Numbered from the stretch's first letter, positions 1-9,801 are shown. The stretch: 60,276 bases of DNA from CAVPNY01 sp963706905 (GCA_963706905.1 CAVPNY010000001.1:1-60276), one strand, 5' to 3'. Notes: generated from the letters alone by a model not told the origin. Made by a program: numbers and translations.

Positions 1-200
1 ACTTCATGACAGATATCCTTCTGTTGCTCAGGCGACAAGAAATTGAAGCCGGAGAAAATCATCCTGGCATTGTCTTCAACAGACAGGTTGGGGTTGGCTT
101 CTTTGTTTCCCAGAATTAGCACTTCGCGCTCGGTGACGATCTGGTCCCGGAATTCGCGCTTCGCCAGGGCATAACCCCAAATCAGGAAGGTGCTTATTAT
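1..200 (-). pseudogene. C-terminal fragment of an unrecognised protein (copy 1)
   Basis: An open minus-strand frame runs from a stop codon at about 203 down to the window edge. It has no convincing start codon. The same frame is open in the second unit (4351-4590) without indels despite many substitutions, which suggests it was once coding. The translated tail is charged and contains the segment NLSVEDNARMIFSG. I do not recognise the family. The rest of the gene is either lost or outside the window. Confidence 0.4.
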
Positions 201-387
201 CTACTTGAAGTGAGTAGAGAAAATCTGTATACTGAGTGTGTCAAAGCTCTTCAGCAAAAATGGTTCTAAAGCATATTCCAGGTTTCATTTTGTCTTGCCG
301 AACGCAGGTTTCCAGTCTCTTTAAATCAAACCAAAGCTACTTCTAGACGATTTGATCTATCAGGCTCAACACAAAGGAAGGTGTATT

Positions 388-1625
388 ATGTCAGATCTTA
401 CCTTAACACCAGGGCAACGCAGATTGCGCGATGAAGCGCGCGACTTTGTGCGCGAGGAGGTTCCACGCCAGTTATTACTCGATATGGATACTGAAAAAAT
501 AAATTATCCACGCGAATATATCCAGAAACTTGCAGCACATCATTTGCTCGGATTGCGTTTTCCTGCTGAGTGGGGTGGACGCGGACTGGATTGGTCGAAC
601 GAGGTTCTGGCATTGGAAGAGATCGGTGTGCTGGGAGCGAGCTTAGCTTGTTTGTACTCCTTGCCATCGATTGTCGGCGAAGCAATTAATGTCTTCGGTT
701 CGCAGCAGCAAAAAGAAAAATACCTCAAATCGATCCTCGATGGCAAGTTGACTGTGGCTGAGGCGCTGACCGAACCGCGTGGTGGTTCGGATTTTTTTGG
801 CGCGACGACTACTGCAGGACGCGAAGGTGACTTCTATATCTTGAATGGGCAAAAGCGATTCATCGTTGGTGCGGAAGGTGCAGATCTGTTTCGGTCTACG
901 CCCGTACGAATTTGGATGCCAAAAGCCACCATGCGATCAGCGCGCTATTGGTCGAGCGTGGGGACAATATTGAAGTCCAGCATGTCTACGGATTGATGGG
1001 AACGCGAGGTGGTGGAACCGGGCGGGTTTATTTTCGGAATGTGCCTGTACCAACTGAGAATCTGATCGGGGAGGAACATGGCGGATTCGATGTCTTCAAC
1101 CAGATGATGATTCCGGAAAGAATGACTACCGCGGCTGGCGCACTCGGTCTGGCTAGAGCGGCCTTAGAGATTTCCGCGCGTTATGCCGATCGGCGGAAGG
1201 CATTCGGTCAGAAGATCCGCGAATTTGAAGGGGTCAGCTTTAAAGTAGCTGATAGCTTAACTCGTCTGGATGCTGCAAGAGCCCTTGTGCATGAAACCGC
1301 GCGGATCATTGATTCCATCGGCAGCTCGAGTTACACCCGGCGCATGGTTTCTGAATCAAAGAAGTTTGCTACCGAGACCGCATGGGCAGTGGTAAATGAT
1401 TCCATGCAAATCATGGGCGGGATTGGCTACACTAATGTTTACCCGATCGAGCGTTTGTTGCGGGATGCACGCCTGATGACCATTTGGACTGGCACAAACG
1501 AAATCATGGATCTGGTCATTCAGCACGAGTATTATAAAGAATTGCTCGCTCTAACTTCACTTGCCAGGAATGTAGAGACAGATGCTCTGAATTCAGATGT
1601 AGAAGGTGAGAAGGTTTACGAATAA
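388..1625 (+). pseudogene. Acyl-CoA dehydrogenase, copy 1 (one frameshift)
   Basis: This is an FAD-dependent acyl-CoA dehydrogenase, which would oxidise an acyl-CoA thioester to the 2-enoyl-CoA and pass electrons to ETF. The start ATG at 388 follows an AAGGAAG ribosome site. The N-terminal helical domain, the middle-domain segment EALTEPRGGSD and the C-terminal domain with MGGIGYTNVYPIERLLRDA and IWTGTNEI (family catalytic Glu) are all visible, at about 412 residues in total. One base is missing near 893 compared with copy 2, where GTTTCGG replaces GTTTCTGG, so the frame shifts after GAEGADLF and resumes at about 912. The C-terminal half is intact. The substrate cannot be read from sequence. 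It may be a recent pseudogene or a sequence error. Confidence 0.88.
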
Positions 1626-1711
1626 TTGACTGATGAAGAACATTGATGGACGAGTGTATACAGATCCAAAGTAGCTATTCAACTTAACTCTTTTTTGAGA
1701 AGGAGATTTCT

Positions 1712-1876
1712 ATGGGAACGGCTGCTAAGTCGACACCTGTCAGAGTAGATGCCGGTATCGGGATCTTTTGGTTTATTGGTTGGTTGTTTACCATTGCGTT
1801 TGCCAAACTGATTTGGTGGCAGGCTCTATTGGGACTGGTGGTCTGGCCATATTTCTTGGGTGTGGCAGCCCGATAA
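1712..1876 (+). CDS. Small membrane protein, 54 aa (copy 1)
   Basis: ATG at 1712 is preceded by a good AAGGAG ribosome site. The 54-residue product has a short polar N-terminus (MGTAAKSTPVRVDAGIG) followed by a strongly hydrophobic, tryptophan-rich segment that could form one or two membrane helices. It lies between the dehydrogenase and the acetyltransferase. The copy in unit 2 has the same protein sequence and differs visibly only in its stop codon (TAA here, TGA there). It is one of only two intact proteins shared by both units. I do not recognise a family. Confidence 0.6.
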   Translation: MGTAAKSTPVRVDAGIGIFWFIGWLFTIAFAKLIWWQALLGLVVWPYFLGVAAR

Positions 1877-2024
1877 GTCCTGGCTGGCACTTTGTATTTC
1901 AAAGGGCAGCGCCTTCGGGCTATTGAATATTCCTACCACCGTTTGGTAGAATATCGCCTGGACGCAGCGCAGGTTGGCTCTGGTGGTAACCATGTAGTAA
2001 TAGGGTCGCGTCAGGAGACGGATC

Positions 2025-2941
2025 ATGCGTAATTCAACGGTGATGAGGATTACTGGCGCATTCGGGATTTCCTGCGCTTGGTGATCTCGTTGAGGGGGAA
2101 GCAGGATCTATGCTGGCATGTATCACGTTTCGATTACTGGCGCTGGCATGGAATGGAAAATTTACAGGCATATCCCTCTTTGGATACCGCAACATTTATC
2201 TGGGAACGTAAGGATCGCCAGATTGTTGCAGTGTTGAATCCGGAAGGAGAAGGGGAAGCTTTCCTGCAGGTGCATCCTGACTTTTATGTTCACGGGCAAA
2301 TGAAGGAAATGGTAGTAGTTGCCGAGGAGCAGCTCGCATTTATCGATCCGAATGGCGGGCGGAAATTAAGGGTGTGGTGCATTGAGCAGGATACGGTTCT
2401 GCAAGATATTCTGATCGGTCGTGGCTACACTCGGGAAGGCAATTCGGAATATCAAAGATGGCGTAAGATTGATACGCAAACTCCACAGGCGGGAGTAGCC
2501 CCAGGATACACAGTCCGTTCAATGGGAGATAATACTGAGCTTTCCTCCCGCAGCTGGGCATCTTGGAAGGCATTCCACCCGGGTGAACCAGAAGAGCGGT
2601 ATGATGGCTGGGAGTGGTACCTCAACATCCAGCGTATTCCGCTATATCGGCGTGATTTAGACTTGGTAAGTGTCGCACCGAGTGGTGAGATCGCTGGTTT
2701 TTGTACCGTATGGTTCGATGACGTTACTCGCAGCGCCTATTTTGAACCAGTCGGCGTCATGCCGGTTCACCAGCAGCGTGGCCTGGGTAAGGCTTTGATG
2801 TACGAAGGACTGAACAGACTCGAGCGACTCGGTGCAACCAGAGCCTTCGTTGGTTCCTATGGGCCGGCTGCGCATGCTCTATATGCTTCAGTTGAATTTG
2901 TCGAATTCGACTTATCTGAAGCCTGGCTAAAGGTGTTTTAG
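2025..2941 (+). pseudogene. GNAT acetyltransferase, copy 1 (5' frameshift)
   Basis: This matches the intact acetyltransferase of unit 2 at 6421-7338 almost base for base. Here the ribosome site has lost a G (GGAGA for GGAGGA) and the codons after ATG 2025 have lost another (CGTAATTC for CGTAGATTC), so the natural start runs out of frame. The frame is open again from about 2078 to the stop. The C-terminal acetyl-CoA-binding loop HQQRGLGKAL is kept. The conserved Gly of the final ASVGF motif is Glu here, a further sign of decay. If translated from an internal start, a shortened protein of about 287 residues could be made. Confidence 0.8.
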
Positions 2942-2948
2942 ACTGGTC

Positions 2949-3356
2949 TTGAAGATCAATTTAGCACGTATCCTGATCGGCCTTGTGTTTGTTGTCAACG
3001 TCCAGTGTGCCCTGGTATTCCTGCTCTGGCCAGACAAATACGCAGGAAGTTTTGAGCTTTCGGGTGTGCCTGGAGAAGCCATGCTGCGCGGATTAGGCGT
3101 GTTGTTCATTATGTGGAACGTCCCTTACACGGTGGCGTTGTGGAACCCGATCCGTTACCGCATCGTATTGTGGATAGCGGTCGCCATGCAGGCTATCGGT
3201 TTGGTGGGTGAAACTTTTATTGCAATTTCGATTCCCGTTGAGCATATCGACATCCGATCGGCGATTGCCCGGTTTGTTTTTTTTGACGCACTAGGATTGA
3301 TCCTGCTACTTGCTGCGGCCTGGCTCACTAAAAAGGATAATAAATCAAGAAGTTAA
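2949..3356 (+). CDS. Four-helix membrane protein, 135 aa (copy 1)
   Basis: It starts with TTG at 2949, seven bases after the acetyltransferase stop, so it is probably translated from the same transcript. Four hydrophobic segments are visible: an N-terminal ILIGLVFVVNVQCALVFLLW, a segment around LGVLFIMWNVPYTVALW, one around IVLWIAVAMQAIGLVG, and the C-terminal FFDALGLILLLAAAWL. It ends in a basic tail. No catalytic motif is visible and I cannot name the family. It is intact in both units, with a few substitutions between them (for example T to A in the second segment). Confidence 0.7.
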   Translation: MKINLARILIGLVFVVNVQCALVFLLWPDKYAGSFELSGVPGEAMLRGLGVLFIMWNVPYTVALWNPIRYRIVLWIAVAMQAIGLVGETFIAISIPVEHIDIRSAIARFVFFDALGLILLLAAAWLTKKDNKSRS

Positions 3357-3359
3357 CCT

Positions 3360-4344
3360 CTAAATCCGCAGCTCGACAATGTCACTGTCTTGAAGAAGAT
3401 AGTCTTTGTGAACCAGTTGCCCATCGAAGGTAGTGCTACCCATACCCGGGCAGACTTGAGCTTTTCTGAAAAGTCCCGGTGGATCTTGGGTGCCAGATCA
3501 GCGATAGTGCTGCCCTTTTTGAGCACGAGAGGTCGTTCTAAGTCTGGCTCTCTCCCGGGAGGTTTGGCGTAGACGCGGATAATATCCAGGCACTCGATTA
3601 TCCTGGTCTCGAGCAGGTCGAAGTTTCGCCGATTGAACGCAGAAACGTGTATCAAAGGACAATCGCCTTCGAATAACTCGCAAAGCACCGAAAAGTCTTC
3701 ATCCAGGGTTTCGTTATCACATTTATTGACCAGAATCATAAATGGGATAAACCAGGCACGGCCTGGGACAGAGTGTGATCTTTCATTTCTTCTGGAAATA
3801 TGTAATGTGAAGCCAGGGAAGAAATACATTTCTCGAGCTGCATTAGCTGATCAGCTTGAAGATCAATGACCATCAGGATCAAATCAGCTCGCCGAACCAG
3901 GTCGAACAGCGCTGGCTCGACAAAATCGCGGTCTAGGGCAGGGGTGTCAACCAATTAAATCTGGATGTTATTTGCCGGCATCATGCCAGGTAAAGGATTC
4001 CAGGTGGTGAAAGGCGCCAGTGAAATTTCCGGTTCAGCGTTAGTTAAAGCTGCAACCAATGTTGATTTGCCGGAATTTGTAGGGCCAAGCAGGATAACCG
4101 TGCCAGCGCCTTCTTTTTCAAAGTGGTAAGGGGCTTGGTGGGGAGTGTGCTTTTTTTTCGATTGCGATTCGTCCTTCAACTTTGAGAGTTGCCGACGGAG
4201 GTCAGCGTGTAAGTGGTCTGTGCCCTTGTGCTTGGGGATAGTACTGATTAATTCCTCCAGGCAGGCGATTCTCTCCGCAGGAGTTTGTGTTTCGCGGTAG
4301 CGCTTATCGGCTGCAAAATACTCAGGAGGTAGATTGGTGGGCAT
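3360..4344 (-). pseudogene. DRG-like GTPase with TGS domain, copy 1 (nonsense and frameshifts)
   Basis: Read on the minus strand from ATG 4344, the protein has a basic N-terminal region, a P-loop (GPTNSGKST), a G3 motif (DTPA), a G4 motif (NKCD) and a C-terminal TGS domain (starting near RPLVLKKGSTIADLAP). That domain order is typical of the Obg/DRG superfamily, which associates with ribosomes or RNA. Against copy 2, this copy has a CAA to TAA change at 3955-3957, just before the G3 motif, a missing base near 3773 and another near 3457. It cannot make a complete protein. It lies six bases downstream of the fragment at 4351-4590. Confidence 0.8.
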
Positions 4345-4350
4345 GTGTGT

Positions 4351-4590
4351 TTAGTAGGTCTTCAATAAATCCTTTTCATTTGTTTCCTCTACTTCATGAC
4401 AGATATCCTTCTGTTGCTCAGGCGACAAGAAATTGAGGTCGGAGAAAATCATCCTGATATTGTCTTCAACGGACAGGTTGGGGTTGGCTTCTTTGTTTCC
4501 CAGAATTAGCGTTTCGCGCTCACGGACGATCTGGTCCCGGAAATCGTGCTTTGTCAGTAAAAAATCCCAAATCAGAATGGTGCTTATTAT
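4351..4590 (-). pseudogene. C-terminal fragment of an unrecognised protein (copy 2)
   Basis: An open frame of 79 codons, bounded upstream by a TAG at 4591-4593 and ending with TAA at 4351-4353, just upstream of the GTPase start. It has no early start codon. It is the equivalent of the frame at 1-200, with many amino-acid differences but no indels. The close spacing to the GTPase suggests it was the preceding gene of the same operon, truncated at its 5' side by the duplication junction. Between 4591 and 4778 I see only the dehydrogenase leader. Confidence 0.4.
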
Positions 4591-4778
4591 CTACTTGAAG
4601 TGAGTAGAGAAAATCTGTATACTGATTGTGTCAAAACTCACACAGCAAGAATGGTTCTAAAGCGTAATCCAGGTTTCATTTTGCCTTGCTGAACGCAGGT
4701 TTCCAGTCTCTGTAAACCAAACCGAAGCTACTTCTAGCCGACCTGCTCTATCAAGCTCAATATAAAGGAAGGTGTATT

Positions 4779-6019
4779 ATGTCAGATCTCACCCTTAACG
4801 CCAGGGCAACGCAACCTGCGCGATGAAGTGCGCAACTTTGTACGGGAAGAGGTTCCACGCCAGTTATTACTCGATATGGATGCTGAAAAAATATTTTATC
4901 CACGCGAATATATCCAGAAACTTGCAGCATCTCGTTTGCTTGGATTGCGTTTTCCACCAGAGTGGGGTGGACGCGGACTGGATTGGTCGCACGAGGTTCT
5001 GGCATTGGAAGAGATCGGTGTGCTGGGAGCGAGCTTGGCCTGTTTGTATTCCTTGCCATCGATTGTCGGCGAAGCAGTCAATATCTTCGGTTCGCGGCAA
5101 CAAAAAGAAAAATACCTCAAACCGATCCTCGATGGCAAGTTGACTGTGGCTGAGGCGCTGACCGAACCGCGTGGTGGTTCGGATTTTTTTTGGCGCGACG
5201 ACTACTGCAGGACGCGAAGGTGACTTCTATATCTTGAATGGGCAAAAGCGATTTATCGTTGGTGCGGAAGGTGCAGATCTGTTTCTGGTCTACGCCCGTA
5301 CGAATTTGGATGCCAAAAGCCACCATGCGATCAGCGTGCTATTGGTCGAGCGTGGGGACAATATTGAAGTCCAGCATGTCTACGGATTGATGGGAACGCG
5401 AGGTGGTGGAACCGGGCGGGTTTATTTTCGGAATGTGCCTGTACCAACTGAGAATCTGATCGGGGAGGAACATGGCGGATTTGATGTCTTCAACTAGATG
5501 ATGATTCCGGAAAGAATGACTACCGCGGCTGGCGCACTCGGTCTGGCTAGAGCGGCCTTAGAGATTTCCGCGCGTTATGCCGATCGGCGGAAGGCATTCG
5601 GTCAGAAGATCCGCGAATTTGAAGGGGTCAGCTTTAAAGTAGCTGATAGCTTAACTCGTCTGGATGCTGCAAGAGCCCTTGTGCATGAAACCGCGCGTAT
5701 CATTGATTCCATCGGCAGCTCGAGTTACACCCGGCGCATGGTTTCTGAATCAAAGAAGTTTGCTACCGAGACCGCATGGGCAGTGGTAAATGATTCCATG
5801 CAAATCATGGGCGGGATTGGCTACACTAATGTTTACCCGATCGAGCGTTTGTTGCGGGATGCACGCCTGATGACCATTTGGACTGGCACAAACGAAATCA
5901 TGGATCTGGTCATTCAGCACGAGTATTATAAAGAATTGCTCGCTCTAACTTCACTTGCCAGGAATGTAGAGACAGATGCTCTGAATTCAGATGTAGAAGG
6001 TGAGAAGGTTTACGAATAA
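4779..6019 (+). pseudogene. Acyl-CoA dehydrogenase, copy 2 (two frameshifts, one nonsense)
   Basis: This is the same enzyme as at 388-1625. ATG 4779 follows AAGGAAG. Three lesions are seen against copy 1. There is an extra base within codons 4 to 8 near 4792. There is an eighth T in the run at 5184-5191, which shifts the frame after RGGSD. There is also a CAG to TAG change at 5495-5497 in the segment FDVFNQMMIPERM. The remaining frame after the stop (5498-6019) is open and nearly identical to copy 1. Because the two copies are broken at different places, one intact gene could be assembled from both, but neither works as it stands. Confidence 0.9.
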
Positions 6020-6105
6020 TTGACTGATGAAGAACATTGATGGACGAGTGTATACAGATCCAAAGTAGCTATTCAACTTAACTCTTTTTTGAGAAGGAGA
6101 TTTCT

Positions 6106-6270
6106 ATGGGAACGGCTGCTAAGTCGACACCTGTCAGAGTAGATGCCGGTATCGGGATCTTTTGGTTTATTGGTTGGTTGTTTACCATTGCGTTTGCCAA
6201 ACTGATTTGGTGGCAGGCTCTATTGGGACTGGTGGTCTGGCCATATTTCTTGGGTGTGGCAGCCCGATGA
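6106..6270 (+). CDS. Small membrane protein, 54 aa (copy 2)
   Basis: This has the same protein sequence as the peptide at 1712-1876, with the same AAGGAG ribosome site five bases before the ATG and a TGA in place of TAA as the stop. It is a hydrophobic, Trp-rich single- or double-helix membrane peptide of unknown function. That it stays intact while larger neighbours are broken may reflect selection or simply its small target size. Confidence 0.6.
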   Translation: MGTAAKSTPVRVDAGIGIFWFIGWLFTIAFAKLIWWQALLGLVVWPYFLGVAAR

Positions 6271-6420
6271 GTCCTGGCTGGCACTTTGTATTTCAAAGGG
6301 CAGCGCCTTCGGGCTATTGAATGTTCCTACCACCGTTTGGTAGAATATCGCCTGGACGCAGCGCAGGTTGGCTCTGGTGGTAACCATGTAGTAATAGGGG
6401 TCGCGTCAGGAGGACGGATC

Positions 6421-7338
6421 ATGCGTAGATTCAACGGTGATGAGGATTACTGGCGCATTCGGGATTTCCTGCGCTTGGTGATCTCGTTGAGGGGGAAGCA
6501 GGATCTATGCTGGCATGTATCACGTTTCGATTACTGGCGCTGGCATGGAATTGAACATTTACAGGCATATCCCTCTTTGGATACCGCAACATTTATCTGG
6601 GAACGTAAGGATCGCCAGATTGTTGCAGTGTTGAATCCGGAAGGAGAAGGGGAAGCTTTCCTGCAGGTGCATCCTGACTTTTATGTTCACGGGCAAATGA
6701 AGGAAATGGTAGTAGTTGCCGAGGAGCAGCTCGCATTTATCGATCCGAATGGCGGGCGGAAATTAAGGGTGTGGTGCATTGAGCAGGATACGGTTCTGCA
6801 AGATATTCTGATCGGTCGTGGCTACACTCGGGAAGGCAATTCGGAATATCAAAGATGGCGTAAGATTGATACGCAAACTCCACAGGCGGGAGTAGCCCCA
6901 GGATACACAGTCCGTTCAATGGGAGATAATACTGAGCTTTCCTCCCGCAGCTGGGCATCTTGGAAGGCATTCCACCCGGGTGAACCAGAAGAGCGGTATG
7001 ATGGCTGGGAGTGGTACCTCAACATCCAGCGTATTCCGCTATATCGGCGTGATTTAGACTTGGTAAGTGTCGCACCGAGTGGTGAGATCGCTGGTTTTTG
7101 TACCGTATGGTTCGATGACGTTACTCGCAGCGCCTATTTTGAACCAGTCGGCGTCATGCCGGTTCACCAGCAGCGCGGCCTGGGTAAGGCTTTGATGTAC
7201 GAAGGACTGAACAGACTCGAGCGACTCGGTGCAACCAGAGCCTTCGTTGGTTCCTATGGGCCGGCTGCGCATGCTCTATATGCTTCAGTTGGATTTGTCG
7301 AATTCGACTTATCTGAAGCCTGGCTAAAGGTGTTTTAG
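6421..7338 (+). CDS. GNAT-family N-acetyltransferase, 305 aa (copy 2, intact)
   Basis: This would transfer an acyl group from acyl-CoA to an amine, substrate unknown. I chose ATG 6421 because it follows a strong AGGAGG ribosome site and begins the conserved MRRFNGDEDYWRIRDFL segment; the frame is open further upstream but has no such signal. The C-terminal domain has the acetyl-CoA loop HQQRGLGKAL (Q-x-x-G-x-G/A type) and the closing HALYASVGFVEFD motif. The N-terminal half (about residues 1 to 150) looks like a second, degenerate GNAT lobe, giving a two-lobe layout as in mycothiol-synthase-like proteins. It is the only intact copy of this gene in the window. Confidence 0.82.
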   Translation: MRRFNGDEDYWRIRDFLRLVISLRGKQDLCWHVSRFDYWRWHGIEHLQAYPSLDTATFIWERKDRQIVAVLNPEGEGEAFLQVHPDFYVHGQMKEMVVVAEEQLAFIDPNGGRKLRVWCIEQDTVLQDILIGRGYTREGNSEYQRWRKIDTQTPQAGVAPGYTVRSMGDNTELSSRSWASWKAFHPGEPEERYDGWEWYLNIQRIPLYRRDLDLVSVAPSGEIAGFCTVWFDDVTRSAYFEPVGVMPVHQQRGLGKALMYEGLNRLERLGATRAFVGSYGPAAHALYASVGFVEFDLSEAWLKVF

Positions 7339-7345
7339 ACTGGTC

Positions 7346-7753
7346 TTGAAGATCAATTTAGCACGTATCCTGATCGGCCTTGTGTTTGTTGTCAACGTCC
7401 AGTGTGCCCTGGTATTCCTGCTCTGGCCAGACAAATACGCAGGAAGTTTTGAGCTTTCGGGTGTGCCCGGAGAAGCCATGCTGCGCGGATTAGGCGTGTT
7501 GTTCATTATGTGGAACGTCCCTTACGCGGTGGCGTTGTGGAACCCGATCCGTTACCGCATCGTATTGTGGATAGCGGTCGCCATGCAGGCTATCGGTTTG
7601 GTGGGTGAAACTTTTATTGCAATTTCGATTCCCGTTGAGCATATCGACATCCGATCGGCGATTGCCCGGTTTGTTTTTTTTGACGCACTAGGATTGATCC
7701 TGCTACTTGCTGCGGCCTGGCTCACTAAAAAGGATAATAAATCAAGAAGTTAA
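7346..7753 (+). CDS. Four-helix membrane protein, 135 aa (copy 2)
   Basis: This equals the protein at 2949-3356 except for a few substitutions. It starts with TTG seven bases after the acetyltransferase stop and ends four bases before the convergent GTPase gene. Four predicted membrane helices and a basic C-terminal tail are visible. No function can be assigned. Its tight coupling to the acetyltransferase suggests a shared task at the membrane. Confidence 0.7.
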   Translation: MKINLARILIGLVFVVNVQCALVFLLWPDKYAGSFELSGVPGEAMLRGLGVLFIMWNVPYAVALWNPIRYRIVLWIAVAMQAIGLVGETFIAISIPVEHIDIRSAIARFVFFDALGLILLLAAAWLTKKDNKSRS

Positions 7754-7756
7754 CCT

Positions 7757-8744
7757 CTAAATCCGCAGCTCGACAATGTCACCGTCTTGAAGAAGACAGT
7801 CTTTGTGAACCAGTTGCCCATCGAAGGTAGTGCTACCCCATACCCGGGCAGACTTGAGCTTTTCTGAAAAGTCCCGGTGGATCTTGGGTGCCAGATCAGC
7901 GATAGTGCTCCCCTTTTTGAGCACGAGAGGTCGTTCTAAGTCTGGCTCTCTCCCGGGAGGTTTGGCGTAGACGCGGATAATATCCAGGCACTCGATTATC
8001 CTGGTCTCGAGCAGGTCGAAGTTTCGCCGATTGAACGCAGAAACGTGTATCAAAGGACAATCGCCTTCGAATAACTCGCAAAGCACCGAAAAGTCTTCAT
8101 CCAGGGTTTCGTTATCACATTTATTGACCAGAATCATAAATGGGATAAACCAGGCACGGCCTGGGACAGATGTGTGATCTTTCATTTCTTCTGGAAATAT
8201 GTAATGTGAAGCCAGGGAAGAAATACATTTCTCGAGCTGCATTAGCTGATCAGCTTGAAGATCAATGACCATCAGGATCAAATCAGCTCGCCGAACCAGG
8301 TCGAACAGCGCTGGCTCGACAAAATCGCGGTCTAGGGCAGGGGTGTCAACCAATTGAATCTGGATGTTATTTACCGGCATCATGCCAGGTAAAGGATTCC
8401 AGGTGGTGAAAGGCGCCAGTGAAATTTCCGGTTCAGCGTTAGTTAAAAGCTGCAACCAATGTTGATTTGCCGGAATTTGTAGGGCCAAGCAGGATAACCG
8501 TGCCAGCGCCTTCTTTTTCAAAGTGGTAAGGGGCTTGGTGGGGAGTGTGCTTTTTTTTCGATTGCGATTCGTCCTTCAACTTTGAGAGTTGCCGACGGAG
8601 GTCAGCGCGTAAGTGGTCTGTGCCCTTGTGCTTGGGGATAGTACTGATTAATTCCTCCAGGCAGGCGATTTTCTCCGCAGGAGTTTGTGCTTCGCGGTAG
8701 CGCTTATCGGCTGCAAAATACTCAGGAGGTAGATTGGTGGGCAT
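7757..8744 (-). pseudogene. DRG-like GTPase with TGS domain, copy 2 (one frameshift)
   Basis: This is the less damaged of the two GTPase copies, about 329 residues if the frame is repaired. ATG is at 8744. The region before the P-loop (GPTNSGKST) is open to about 8440. One extra A in the run near 8446-8449 then shifts the frame in the segment LVAALTNAEPEI. The second part (7757-8521) contains DTPALDRDFVEP, NKCD and the complete C-terminal TGS domain ending QDGDIVELRI. TGS domains are found in DRG and Obg GTPases, ThrRS and SpoT/RelA, and usually contact RNA. The gene is convergent with the four-helix membrane protein. Confidence 0.82.
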
Positions 8745-8886
8745 GTGTGTTTAGTAGGTCTTCAATAAATCCTTTTCAGTTTGTTTAAATTACGTAGATT
8801 CAACTCACAAGTGCAACTTTGATGGTTGAAAGAGGCAAGCTGGTGTAGGATAAGCCTCTCAAGACCGCCAAGTCAAAGGAGTGCTC

Positions 8887-9801
8887 ATGAGCTACAAACA
8901 GCTTGCCCAGGAACAAAGATACCAGATATATGCCTTGTTGAAAATGGGTCATAATCAAACGGAGATCGCTGCAGTGATTGGCACGCATAAATCCACCATA
9001 AGTCGCGAGCTGGGCCGCAACAGCGGACTGCGAGGCTACCGGCCCAAGCAGGCTCATCACAAGGCGCTTGGTCGCCGCAATCACAGTCGAATGCGCATCT
9101 GGTCGGAAACATGGGAACTGATCGAAGCGAAGCTGCGTTTGGATTGGAGCCCAGAGCAGGTCTCGGGGTGGTTGAGTAGGCAGCATGCCATCCAAGTCAG
9201 CCACGAGTGGATTTACCAGTACATCTTGACGGACAAACAAGCGGGAGGCGATCTGTATCGTCATTTGCGCTGCCAAAAGAAACGGCGCAAACGCTACGGC
9301 AGCTATGACCGGCGCGGCCAACTGCCAAACCGGGTGAGCATTGAGGAGCGACCGGAAATCGTCGAGAAACGCCAGCGGATCGGTGATTGGGAAGTGGACA
9401 CCCTCATTGGCAAAGGGCATCGCCAGGCCATTGTCACCTTGACAGACCGTAAATCGCGTTTTGCCTTGCTGCGCAAAGTGGATCGACGCACTGCCGACCA
9501 GGTGAGTGAGGCTGTGATTGGGCTGCTCCAACCAGGTATGGATCGTTTGCATACTCTCACCGCAGATAATGGCAAGGAATTTGCTGAACACGAAAGGATC
9601 ACCCAAGCACTGCAAGCGGATTTCTTTTTCGCTCATCCGTATGCTGCCTGGGAAAGAGGTGCGAACGAAAACATGAATGGTTTGATCCGGCAATACATTC
9701 CGAAGAAGTTTGATCTCGCTTCCGTCAGCGATGTGGATGTGGTATTGATTATGAACCGTCTGAATCATCGTCCCAGAAAATGCCTTGATTTCTTGTCTCC
9801 T
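8887..9801 (+). pseudogene. IS30-family transposase, N-terminal 305 codons (interrupted)
   Basis: This is a DDE transposase for cut-and-paste or circle-mediated movement of IS30. ATG 8887 follows AAGGAG; a GTG two codons earlier is less likely. An N-terminal helix-turn-helix (HNQTEIAAVIGTHKSTISRE) is followed by the catalytic core with D171 (WEVDTLIG), D227 (TADNGKEF) and E261 (RGANENMNGL), the usual IS30 spacing. The frame reaches CLDFLSP and then enters foreign IS110 sequence. The missing end lies at 11539-11580. Joined, the protein is 318 residues, a normal IS30 length. Confidence 0.92.

Larger units (their letters stand above)
1..4390. repeat. Tandem duplication unit, copy 1
   Basis: Position 1 aligns with position 4391, and the similarity continues to the end of this unit with only a few indels, so the offset drifts from 4390 to 4400. 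The left 400 to 800 bases are visibly diverged from copy 2, with about one difference in ten bases near the left edge. From about position 800 onward the copies are almost identical. The window starts inside the repeat, so further copies may lie upstream. Confidence 0.95.
4391..8785. repeat. Tandem duplication unit, copy 2
   Basis: Second copy of the unit, in direct orientation and directly abutting copy 1. Its right-hand similarity stops at about 8785, within a few bases of where a third unit would begin, and an IS30 inverted repeat starts at about 8795. The gene order is the same as in copy 1, but each copy carries its own set of inactivating changes. Confidence 0.95.

Noticed and set aside
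6286..6420. A 45-codon upstream extension of the acetyltransferase in unit 2
   Set aside because: The strong AGGAGG site and the conserved protein start both point to ATG 6421; the upstream part is not kept in frame in unit 1.
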